Shown: in pieces, positions 32,933-44,276 of the stretch
Position numbering within the stretch: position 1 is the stretch's first letter
How the letters are laid out: every line of letters starts with the position of its first letter
Notes under the pieces: model-generated
What the model saw: the letters and a program-made list of their open reading frames with translations, nothing else
Told to the model about the DNA's origin: nothing
The model's database searches: none
Made by a program: the position numbers and the translations under genes
Source: Porites lobata
Lineage: Eukaryota > Cnidaria > Anthozoa > Scleractinia > Poritidae
Reading direction: 5' to 3'
Assembly (NCBI GenBank): GCA_942486035.1
Contig: CALNXK010000008.1
Location: 3,855,001 to 3,919,000, forward strand
DNA length: 64,000 bases

Positions 32933-35900
32933 ATGGCGGAGATAAACGGAGAAACCTCGGTAGGTAAATCGAACTTTCACGTTGTAAAAACATAATGGAT
33001 GACCTGTAGTTCCTCGCTTATGATTCTTGAATATTTTTCCTTATAGATGGAGGCGGTAGAGGGCTGCAGAATGCCTGTAAAAATGAGTGGATCTGACGAA
33101 TGGCGTAAGTGAGACAGTTCATGAAAGTGAAAGCGGACGTTCACATTTTCGCTGAAACGTTGTTCTTAGTTTGAAAAATGTTCTTTTTCCTTCAGCTTTA
33201 GCTGAGATACTGAGTAAAAAGGAGCTTGCCGATGGTTCGACCCATTATTATGTGCATTACATTGACTGTGAGTACTGTGTTTTCTGACTTTTCTCTATTT
33301 ATGCTCAAGCTAAATACTCGCTTGCTTTCGTGGATATTTTCGTCTTCATCAAGTATCTTAACTACCAAGTTTTATTTTAAACTCATTAGAAAAATATTTT
33401 GGCCAAACTTTATTTCGCGTCTATTATTTTTTAGGTATTTCACCTGTACAGAACATTTTATTCCAACTCTATATTTTTTTTTCTAAAAATTTAGTTCAGG
33501 CGGATTTTCAAGATGGTGGACGCATAGATTTCAGTCCCATAATGCATCGCTTTCTAAATTCCGCCCCAAAAAGGTCGCCTTTTGAGCATTGCTGTTAGCA
33601 AAGGGAACATAATGTTTCTGTTTGGCAAAGATTTAGGAAAGAAAGGGAAATCTTCTGAGATTATACAGTGTCTGGAAGGGTATTCTTGGTATCCAGGATT
33701 TAACCAAAATACGGCATGGGATTTGGGAATACACATAATTTCTTTGATGGGATACAGAATTTAATTGCTACCCAGAAAGTGGGATCTGCCGAAATTTTGG
33801 TTGAGGATGCAGGATTGTTGGGAAAAAAGTAGCAGGAATGCAGACCCTGATTATATGCACAAGATATTAGCCCTTTAAGTCCCAATATCCACATACAAAT
33901 TCTCCAAACTGATCTCTATATATTTCCTTAAAGAATGAGTTGAGAGAATTTGATAAAAGATCAAAGCATTTTCTCTTAGGTGATCATTTTATTAATTCTC
34001 ATAACTTAATCTCTTGACAATGCATGGATATTGTTAGGAGAAAATTAATGTTGGCCACTATTGGGACTTAAAGGGTTAACAGGGTTGTCAACCCCCATAT
34101 CTTCAAATATTGAGAATTGATAGGGAAGGGATGATATATGATGTCATAATGTACAGCACATGACGTCATTTGTGCAAAAAACACTTGTTGACTCCAATCA
34201 TCACAAATTGCCATGACACAAAACGCGCAATAAATATGTTGGCATATTTGTATCGTTTGACCTGATTGGTATCACATTATTATATTACAGTAGCATACTG
34301 GAGTTTATGGGGAAACGTTCGATGTTAACATTAAAATTGCTCAATAGGTTAAAATAGCTCTGTGCCATTTTTGGTATGTATAACATACCAGCAAGATGCA
34401 CTTTGCTCAGAACACAGGCAGCCCAAGCTTGGTACATAAATTACTGCGAGTTTCGATACTGTTTTGCATATTATGAACAATTTAAAGACTTTGTACAAAA
34501 AATTCAATATAGTTGTTAAAATGTAGAAATACAGGCACAAATATAGAAATTATGTAAACTTGGGCCTGTTGTAAGTTGCCTTTTCTGTGTAACTTGGGCT
34601 CAATTATTCATCGCCATTTTTTACGGTTTTGCGGCTCGTTGTTTGTTCAGTGTTGTTTTCCTACATAAAGCGAAGCGAGGCAGGTGACTGTGGCCAGTCT
34701 CAACTCACAAATCTCTCCCACATCAAAGAACCGCACACCGATTCACCATGAAAGTGCCAAATCCTTAAGGCCAGGTCAGTCTCTTATCTCTTCCCCTGGT
34801 CATGGGTGTTACAATAATATGCTTTTTTGTGGGAAAATTTTTTGAAAGTTTTTGGTACTGGGCCATCTGACTTGCCCTCCGGAACCTTGATGACTGTGTA
34901 ACACAGAGAATGCAAACATGGTCTCGGGATCCGGGTAATCAATATTGCATGACAAAACAGGGATCTTCCTACCCTCAGATAGTCTACTGATTGCCCGTGA
35001 GCAGTGTTTGGAATTATCCAATTGGATGAGCGTACATAAAATGTTCGCATTCATCATGCAACACGTAGTCATCGAGGTGCCTGAGTGCACGTCAGATTGC
35101 CCAGAGCCAAATAAAATGGCGATGAATTGAGCCCAGGTTACACAGAAAAAATAACAACAGGCCCAAGTTTACGTAAGTACAATAAATAATTTATTTCTAT
35201 ATTTATGCCTATATTTCTGACGTTTTAACAACTATATTGAATTTCTCATACAAAGTCTTTAAATCGTTCATAATATGCAAAACGGCATCGAAACTTGCCG
35301 TAATTTATGCACCAGGCTTTGGTCGCCTGTGCCCAGAATAATTAACAATTAATGAATGACGCTGAGTATCTTATGAAGAATTATGGAGATCGAGGAGGGT
35401 GTTATCCATTGATGCCGCAGGCCGAGGCGGATAACACCCGCCGAGATCTCCATAATTCTTCATATGATACGAAAGCCGAATTCAATAATTGTTTTATTAT
35501 TCATTCAAAATAATTCCTAGTTTAAAAACGTAGCTAAAACATGCTTACCTCCTTACGATCCATCAATGTTAAGTTCATCTTCGATAGTGCATGTTTAGGG
35601 TTGTTCAGCTCTGCAAATATTCTCCAAATAGTAGATGTCGCCCTTCCAGTTGTCTTCTTGCTGATCTTTCCATGTTTTTAGCTATTATTTCGCCTAGTTC
35701 TTACTCTGGAAACGAGTGAAGTGTCTGCCATTTTTGTTTCCACAACCAAAAGAACTCAACCTCATCCCCAGGTCTTCTCGGTTAACAGTGCATTAACCTG
35801 CAAAAACGCTGCATTTTTGACGTCATTTCCTCGCTAAACACAAAATTCTTCCAAATTTGGTCATCAGCAACTGGTTATGGTGAATTATGCGTGTGCTTTT

Positions 35901-38900
35901 AGCCAATCAGAATCAGGGAAATATTTTGAATGAATAATAATAGATGTTTAAAATTATATGTACGTCTATAGTTAACAAGCGTCTTGATGAGTGGGTCGAG
36001 GAAAGCAGACTAGACCTGTCAAGGCTTCAGTTGCCAAAAAAAGAAGACACCAAAAAGATCAACAAGGGTAAAGGTGCTGGTTCAAGGCCATGCTCACCTG
36101 ACAGGGAGCTTGTAAATGGTGTGGGATCTGGACGACCTAAAGCCATTGTTGGCAGAAAGAGAAAAGCAAATGCTATGGACAAGGCCCCTGATGAGGTACA
36201 TGGATTAATCTTTACACTATTATGAGAAATATCAATTTTGCAAAGAAATCTTTCTGTAGGTATGTCAAAACATCTTTAATTCTCCGAGACAATTAGACAT
36301 AGAAGCTGAGTGTGTAGGGTAATAATGAAAACAATGACAGCACCAACCATAGGTCAAAGAAACACATGACAAATCAGACATGTACACTTGTATTCATCCC
36401 AACCCCCTACCCATCTTATCAAAGGGGAAGCAGGCCCACTGCCAGATTTTTACAGGGTGAAGATGGTGGATCCAACAAGGAGATGGACCAAATAAGGCCA
36501 TAGGTGCAAGTCTTTTAGAGGAAGAGTTAGGTTGTCTGAGCCTGGATTTTGAAGGCGTTATTAAGATATGAAAAGTGAACCTAAAATGTGGATATTTCTC
36601 AAATTTTTGAAAAAGATTTCTTATGTATGTGTGTAGCAGTTGTAGAGCATAACAAGTCAAAGTCGCTATTTTTAAAGGAAAAAATGAAGTTTTGAATGCG
36701 TACTATTCACCAGTTTTACTGCTGATCATTATAACTGTTAGTTAGTGTGCCAAGCCCAAGCCCCCTTGTCAGGTACATGGTATACAGGTTTTTTGTTAAC
36801 TTTACAACACAATCAGAGCAATACCATTTCTTATGAATTTTTATTAATTTTGTTTTAAATTGTTGGTTTCCACTAAGAAGTGGACCTCTGGAGCCTGTGG
36901 TGGGGAGAGTGCAAGCACCATCATTGCTCCCCCCAGCCCTTAGCTCTGGGTCTGGGATAGTGGGCATAAAGCAGCCTATGTGTAAACCAAATAATTGATG
37001 AAGTGGTATAGTATCACCAGGAGAGTGGTACAGTTACTGGAGCTACTGAAAACAACATATAACCACTCCTTGATAATTACCTGAGAGACTACTGGTCATC
37101 ATAAGGCTTGGGTTTAAGTAAGGCCTAAGTTATGTTCAACTACAATCTTGCAAAATGAAATTTAGTTTTTCCATAGAATAAATTTTTATGGTCGACTCCT
37201 GGGGGTGCCAGATAGGACCGTCAATCTCTTGTCAATTAAAAGAGTTTTTGAAGAGTGACTTTGGTTGCCGTAAATTGAGAACTGAAAGCTCTCAGTTAAT
37301 GCTAAAATTAAGTTTTGTTTTACATTATTGCTCATTAGATTGATTCCCAAGACAGCCCCAAAGAGCTACCCAGTACTCCTCCTAAAACAGGAAGCATGCG
37401 GCAGACAGGCAGTATGGTTCATGACCGCAGTCATGACGACATTGTAACACGAATAAAAAATATCAAGATGGTCCAGCTTGGAAAATACAGAATTAAACCA
37501 TGGTATTTCTCACCGTATCCCCAAGAGCTTACTCTGGAACCTGTTGTTTACCTGTGTGAATTCTGCCTTAAATACGTCAAGAGTTTCCATTGCCTCAAGC
37601 GGCACAAGGTAGTATACCTTTAAATTATCTTAATAATATTATTATAAACTAAGGGTGAGTTCTTTTGGGATGATCTGGATCAGGATCAGTGATCCTCAAA
37701 TGAACCAGCAAATCCTTTAACAGTGTCGATTAGTTGGTTTTTTGATGCAACATGATCCAAGCGATCTCAGGTTACTGATCCTGATCTGGATTATCCCAAT
37801 GCAATGCACTTTAAATATCTCAGTAAGAGCATATGTGCTGTTTTTGGTCAACTTTGAGACCTGCATTTTACTTTAAGGCCCACCATGTCAAAATGTGAAA
37901 GTTTTTTTTAATTTTCTATGCACCCAATAATGATAAGCAGGAGAGGTGTGTTGGTCTTATAGAGGCATCAGTTAAGAAAGATCTAGAGGTATTGTATTTT
38001 GGATTGGTTTATTCTTACAGGAAAAGTGCAAGTTACGCCATCCTCCAGGAAATGAAATATACAGAAAGGGAACAATATCATTCTTTGAAATTGATGGTAG
38101 AAAAAACAAGGTGAGAGAGAATTCCATATTTTCTGAGTCTCTGCTATTAATTTTCAACTGATTTTCATAGTATTAAGGTTATATTCAAGTCTAACAGAGA
38201 AAATATATAGTATATTATTTTGTGAATATAATAAAATGGCAAACCATCACAATGTGTTACTAAGGATGCAAATTCTTTGAATCTAAAACAAAAGCAATAA
38301 CATTAGTTATCAGGGTATTAGGCATTGATTTAATTAGCAGGGATCCAGATCTGGCCACAGGATAACCAAGATAGTAATCTAGCGTGAACCCCACTGCAGA
38401 GAACATGGCCAATGCTGTAGGGATTGCATCAAAAATTAAACTGCGTGGTCTGATTTTTCAAAGATGTATGTACAGTTTTAAAAAGTGATTTCAATTAAAT
38501 TTTATTTTTTGTGTTCCAGGCGTATGCCCAGAACCTGTGTCTTCTGGCCAAAATGTTCCTGGATCACAAGACACTGTACTATGACACTGATCCCTTTCTG
38601 TTTTATGTCATGACTGAATATGATTCAATTGGATTTCACATTGTAGGATACTTCTCAAAGGTAAGACAGTCTCAAGATATAAAAAAGGCCCAACACCACC
38701 AACAACAGACTTGCCAAACCGCGAAGTCAAAAAATGTGAGACTCTGAACCTAGAGCTGGGAAAAGTAGTGATAAACATTACATCAATTACATCGAGCTTT
38801 GTAATTTTTTTGTAATTTCTGTGTTTTGTTGGCGACCATCTTGAGAGAAACAGCTTCACATTTGGTGGCAGCGGCAAGTAGCAGTAGGCTAGAAGATTTG

Positions 38901-41900
38901 CAATCAAACGCGATCACTAAGCGTTTTGTTTGGATTGAGCTGGCTATCTATTGATATCTAACTTGGGAACAAACCCTACAAATCCAAAATGTTTTGGAGT
39001 TTGATTATTTGACAAAGCATGAGAAATCAGTTGCCAACTCGTGAGACCATGAGATGGGTCGTTAAGTCGTGAGACTCATGACAAAGTCATGAGACTTGGC
39101 AAGTCTGACCTACAACTCACAGTGTTTAATGTTAAATGGAGTCCCCCCTTTATCCCTTATGAAAAGGTAGAAGTTTTATTGTTGTACATGAACCACAGGT
39201 CAAAATTAAATTCAGTTTAAAATTGTTTAACGTAGGTTGATTCTCAATTTGTTTGTCTCCTAGCTTTAATTTCATGAATAATATTATTAACCTAGGTTAA
39301 AAGTTTTTTACCTGATGTTAATTTTGACCTGTAGCATATAATTATATTAGTGCATTGCCCTAGGCCAGGTAGTTAAGATAACACGAGGTTAGCACAAAAT
39401 TTGTCATTCCTTTTGCTTTAGCAAATCCCTGTAAATTGTTTTGCCTACAATGCTAGCTAGCATCAAGGCTCTGCTCTAAGAAAAATTGAAGGGAGCCCTT
39501 GTGCTCTGAACCTGTGAAATCCAGGGTGCCCAGCATAATGATTTCTATGAAAAAAAACTAAGATTTTCAATATTAAACAGGAATCTTTGTTAAAAATTAA
39601 GCCTCAGGGTTATGATAATCAGCCTTTGAACAACCTGGCCCTGGAGGTCATAGAGCATGAGGGATTGAATTAGGTGAGGTTGTGTGCTGAGGACAGCATT
39701 AATGCAAGTTTTTTCACTTAAGCAATGTTACTTCTCCCTTTGCAGGAAAAAGAATCGTCTGAAGATTACAATGTGGCATGCATTCTAACTTTACCTCAGT
39801 ACCAAAGGAAGGGTTATGGCAAACTGCTCATAGAATTTAGTGAGTTTTACAGATGTGTTGTACTGTAGCCATATTTACTTTTGATGTCATAAACTTTAGT
39901 GATGAAGCAAAAGCATTATGCAAGTATTTAGGAGGTCCTGCCAGAGTAAATTCCGACAAGCCACGTGGCCCAAAAAGTAGCGACAGTGCGTAAAATGAAA
40001 TCGTGACAAGAGACAACCTCCCTCGGCCAAATTGTGACAGTGACAGCAAAGCCGACAATAAGCAACAAGCATTTATAAACACCTACACCAGACGTTTTAA
40101 AATTCAGACAGGCGACATGGGACCCCCCCTCCCCTGGCAGGACCTCATTTAGAGGACTTAATGATAACAGGACTTAACACCTTTATGTGAAGATTAAAAT
40201 GGAATCCGTAAGGAAATTGAGTAATTTTAACTTTCAGTGGACAAAAAACTGAGTTGTACCAGAATATTTTAAGCCATATCACACTTGCAATTACACTTTT
40301 CAAGGGCTATAAAATAATATATTTATTATTTATCTGTAATAACACTAAAGACAATTTTTTAAGGGAGCCAGAGAAAATAAATATCAAATTTCACAGGAAT
40401 TGAGAAAATGCAGGTAAAATCGCCATGCGCAAGATCTCATTTTGTGAAATTTGAGGCTTTTGTGGTTTAATTTCTCTGGCGCCAATAAGAACCTTCTCTT
40501 ACACATTTCATGGGTGAGATGCCGTTTTGTGAAATTTGACATTTTTATTTGCTTGGGCTCTCCTAAGAATTACAGGTAACTAATATACATTTATAGCTCT
40601 TGAAAAATGTTAAAAAAGAATGCAATATTGTTTAAATTATTCTGGTACAAGGTTTTTGTCTACTGGAAATTAAAATTACTCAATATCCTGATGGATTCTG
40701 TCTAAAACATTTCCACTTGTGCAAGGACAATTTTGTAGTTTGTAAAGATTTGTTTACAGTAATTGAATGATTAATGTCATTACTGTTTTATTCCCAGGTT
40801 ATGAGCTTTCCAAGTTTGAAGGGAAGACAGGAACACCAGAGAAGCCCCTGTCAGATTTAGGATTACTATCTTATCGCAGTTATTGGTCTCAGACCATCCT
40901 GGAAATTCTTGTTTCTCTCAAGGGTGGAGAGGATGGAAGCCCTCCTGCTATAACCATCAAGTAAGAATCATGGAGTTTATACAGTTTTTTATTCATCATA
41001 ATTATAAGAAGTGTCGCCTAATGAAAGCCCACCTTGTTATTACTCCTTTATAACATATATTTCTTAAATAGGTTAGTGAGGCTGTGTTTCCATACATCAG
41101 TATTGGTAGCCTTGTTCTTGGGTTCTTAGCTTTGTGATGTGCAGTTTGGATATCAATAAAAATTAGGAGTATTATTTTAAAAATTTAACCCTTTGCCTAC
41201 TATTTTGGCCATTTTTGTTACATATTGAACAATGCGTATTTTCCTTTCTAAACCCATTTAGCTTTCAGTGTAAGCATTTAAATTAGTAAACCGTGAATTC
41301 AGTAAGGATAGATTTTTGCACAGGTAACTCATTCTGGAAATTCTGACCAATCCTGTCAGAGTCATACAGTAAAAACCCTCCTATCGTTTATATTTTTGGA
41401 AAATTCACTGCCTATTTTAAGTACTACTCATTCCTAATAATTTTTTTTCCTTTTTCTGACAAGATAGCCAGCCACAATTCGATGGGAAAGAAAGAGGGCA
41501 ATAATGAGGGCAATGCAACTGGGTATATTAATGAGAAAGGCAAAAGAAAAACAAGAGCAAAAAAGAAAGATCAAACTATATTTCAGTTAGGTCCAAATGT
41601 TGGCTTATATATGGACATGTGCAAAAAAACAGAAATTAAAGTATCTCAATTGCATCCAATTAGCAGGAAAATATGCCCTCAGTGTTGCCATTTCATATTC
41701 GGGGATTTTCATGCCAACGGGCCAAAGACCGGTTCAGAGGGGAGGATTTGTTTATTTTGGTGTTGACCTCAGTGAATGAATGTGAAAACTGTGATAATCA
41801 CCATGTCACAAGCATGCCGATGGGAAAGAGAAAAAATCCTAGAGTCCCTGACAGGATTTGAACCTATGACCCTCCGAACAACATCAGGCAGGTCATGGTC

Positions 41901-42376
41901 AATGAGTCTCTTTAAATCGCAGTGGATAATGCACCTTTCTGGTGTTTTCGGTGGTCATAGGTTCAAATCCTAGGACTAAAGGTATTTTTCTTTTTCCAGA
42001 GTTGTGACATGTTGTTTTAAACCTCCTGATTATAACATCTTTCACAGGAGTGTTATTGTAGGTTGTCCTTTCATTAGTTATTAAACTTGAGACTGTGTGA
42101 TGGAATTTACCTTAATTAAACTTAAGGGAATTGACTTGGGTTGATATTTTGTTTGACAGTGATATTTGTGAGACCACAAGTATAAGAAAAGAAGATGTCG
42201 TTTCAACTCTGCAGCATCTTGGAATCATCCATTACTACAAAGGACAGTACATATTAAATCTTTCAAAGGAAATTTTAGATGGGCAGCTAAGATCCATGTC
42301 AAAGAGAAAGATTCGCATTGATTCAACATGCCTTCACTGGACTCCTAAAGACTGGGCAAAAAGGGGAAAGTGGTAA
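32933..42376 (+). CDS. KAT5: Histone acetyltransferase KAT5 (TIP60), MYST family
   Basis: Catalytic subunit of the NuA4/TIP60 complex, acetylating H4, H2A and DNA-damage proteins in the nucleus. Ten exons: 32933-32959, 33047-33104, 33196-33267, 35972-36195, 37339-37608, 38021-38110, 38520-38660, 39746-39839, 40798-40960, 42160-42376; 1356 nt, 451 residues, phases consistent. Tudor-knot chromodomain ~10-65 (DEWPLAEIL, FNKRLDEWV). MYST C2HC zinc finger C200, C203, H216, C220. The lysine matching the autoacetylated site is K264 (LDHKTLYYD), catalytic Cys C306 (NVACIL), acetyl-CoA loop QRKGYGK (314-320), catalytic Glu E340 (PEKPLSD). The C-terminus DWAKRGKW is typical. Human TIP60 is 513 residues; the linker here is short, as in the beta isoform. 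AATAAA signals lie at 43544 and 43587. Intron 3 hosts a long-TIR element and a MITE. Confidence 0.97.
34405..35342. mobile_element. DNA-transposon-like element with ~230-bp terminal inverted repeats
   Basis: The left arm (about 34405-34630) and the reverse complement of the right arm (about 35105-35342) share TTGCATATTATGAAC, TTTAAAGACTTTGTA, AATTCAATATAGTTGTTAAA and GTAAACTTGGGCCTGTTGT in the same order, with small indels. The ~470-bp core shows no transposase. Very long inverted repeats on a sub-1-kb element are uncommon. It lies in KAT5 intron 3, next to the MITE at 35335. Confidence 0.72.
35335..35512. repeat. Palindromic MITE-like element, copy 2
   Basis: Arms ATGAAGAATTATGGAGAT and ATCTCCATAATTCTTCAT pair perfectly over 18 bp, with GGGTGTTATCC / GGATAACACCC inside. 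The outer GAAAGCCGAATTCAATAATT matches the copy at 7803-7982 in inverted orientation. Better preserved than copy 1. In KAT5 intron 3. Confidence 0.82.
39928..40150. repeat. ~210-bp interspersed element, copy in KAT5 intron 8
   Basis: Starts GGTCCTGCCAGAGTAAATTC and ends with CCCCTGGCAGGACCT, so the ends AGGTCCTGCCAG are inverted repeats. The same unit (GTAAATTCCGACAAGC, CCTCCCTCGGCCAAATTG, GTGACATTGGACCCCCC-type) recurs at 50461-50650 in POLR3F intron 2, same orientation. A non-autonomous DNA element. Confidence 0.75.
41825..41990. repeat. Inverted pair of tRNA-like units
   Basis: GACAGGATTTGAACCTATGACC (minus-strand B box GGTTCAAATCC) at the left and GGTCATAGGTTCAAATCCTA at the right are reverse complements. 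They are either two SINE heads inserted head to head or the ends of one palindromic element. KAT5 intron 9. Confidence 0.5.
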
Positions 42377-42546
42377 TGTATGGAGGGGGAATGTAAGTCT
42401 TCACTCTTCACTGGCTTTTGAAAATAGATGGGCGTTAGGGTGTCGCTGGACACCTGAAGATTGGGCTAAAAAGGGAAGGTGGTAATAAATACAGGGGAAA
42501 GCTCAGTCTTCACTCCTCACTGACTTGTGAAAATAGATGGGCATCA
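42330..42546 (+). repeat. Tandem duplication of the KAT5 terminal coding segment
   Basis: The last codons, the stop and ~65 bp of 3' UTR (42330-42437) are repeated directly at 42438-42546. The second copy still reads CRWTPEDWAKKGRW and then a TAA, against CLHWTPKDWAKRGKW in the gene. Both copies end GAAAATAGATGGGC. The copy lies after the true stop, so it should be untranslated unless alternative splicing or readthrough uses it. Confidence 0.85.
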
Positions 42547-44276
42547 TGCAGTTGGTGTTGCATGTAAACCCCAAATGAATATTCATACCAAAGCTTAAAC
42601 ATGTTCAGAAGCTGTTTGGTTAAACACTGCTGCCTACTGCACTTTTTTCCATTGCAAATTTAGTGCAATTATGTTAGGTATTAAAGTTCTATTGAATTCT
42701 GTCTAAAAGCCTGTGTTCTAGTTTCTGGTACTATTTTCAATTTTTTAAAACCCAACCGTAGTTTAATTAGACATGTTTAGTTGGTGTGAATGAGGCATAA
42801 GGCGGCTTTGAAGAGTAGTTGGTAAGAGGCCAGACATAATAATAATTATTATTTAATTAATAATAATTCACATAACAGAAGTCAGGACGACAGAAGTCTG
42901 TCCTGTTTTTCTCCACAGGGGTGGGCGGGAAGAAGCAATGTTTTCTCAAGATAGGTGGGATAGACAAAATGGATAGACTTTTTCAGCTGTTTTTCTTTCA
43001 ACAATAGTTACCCTCAAACCACCTTTACTAATTAACCCTTCCTTTTGAGGCTTGTTTTTATAGCATAAATAATTAAAAAGACTCCCTTACAGAGTGCTAG
43101 TTCCAGTCATTAATAACAAAGACACATGTACATAATTAATGCACTTTTCTCCTTCACCTGTATCTAATTCAAGATACAACCTTTACATTTATAAGCAAAG
43201 TGTAAATAATTTTGACCTGCTTGAATGTAAAATACTTTTGCTGTTTAACACCTTCAGTAAAGGTTAATTAAATGATGTCAATTTTGGCATCAAGAAAAGA
43301 TTTTGTCATTAAAAACACAACATTGTAAAGATTGCTAAGTTTTTGTGTTGCCTCAAAAAAGAGTTGAGGAAGGGATACAAAGTGAATTATTTATATTTTT
43401 ACATGTCATTCAATTATTATGAAGAATGAGCTAGTGCTTACAAGTGTATAAAGATTGCCAGGCTTTGAATAGCATTATTTTGTTAATGTTTTGTTGTCAG
43501 CTAGTGTACCTATAAACTGCAAAGCTAAGGAAAGATTGCTGTAAATAAAGCAAAGAAAACTAATAATAACAGTGTAGGAAATGTTAAATAAAGATCATGA
43601 AATAATAATATTTTATTTTTGTTATTACTTTTTTCCCATATCCTGTGTGCCATCTCGTACTAAACCCTTGGGGACTGATTTTACATGATCCTGGCTTGCC
43701 CCATCTGTTAGGCCAGGTCCCTTTTTCAAGTTGCCTTGGTGGTTCAGTTGTCATGTAATTTTGGACAGGTGTGTTTAACTAAGGTGCTAAAATCTTGGTT
43801 AAGGGGCAAGCTGGGCCAGCTTGGTTCTTGTCATCAAGCCTTTAGAACTGGTTTTCTGTAGGAGATACAGGCACGAGTGCAAGTCTCTTGGAGTCCCTTT
43901 TTAATTTTATTATCACAAAGCACAAGGTCCCTTACCTCGAGCTTGTGTTAAGCCTGTGTCATAAATTAAAATGGGCTCAAACAACACAGCATCATCAATT
44001 ATTTTTTTAGTATCACTTTAACTTAAGGCACATTCTTTTTTTTCTTTTAATTTATAAACAGAAAGAAATAATGGTCAAAAATGTTGTTTACAATGTACCT
44101 TCATTCTTATGTATAAAAATCAGTCAAAACCTTTTTCCGTTAAGGAAGGCTGTGAGAGAGCCAAGTATTGTAACACAAGAGAAAGATACACCATGAAAAC
44201 GCCAGGCTGAATGTCAGTGCATTTTTTATTATAATCTATTTTTAATAATAATTAAACAATTATTGTTGTATTTAAG
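42547..44276. other. Intergenic region between convergent KAT5 and methyltransferase genes
   Basis: Presumed KAT5 3' UTR up to AATAAA at 43544 or 43587. The methyltransferase signal AATAAA (minus) lies at 44225-44230, only 47 bp beyond its stop, so the two mRNA ends may be ~600 bp apart. No gene seen. Confidence 0.6.
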
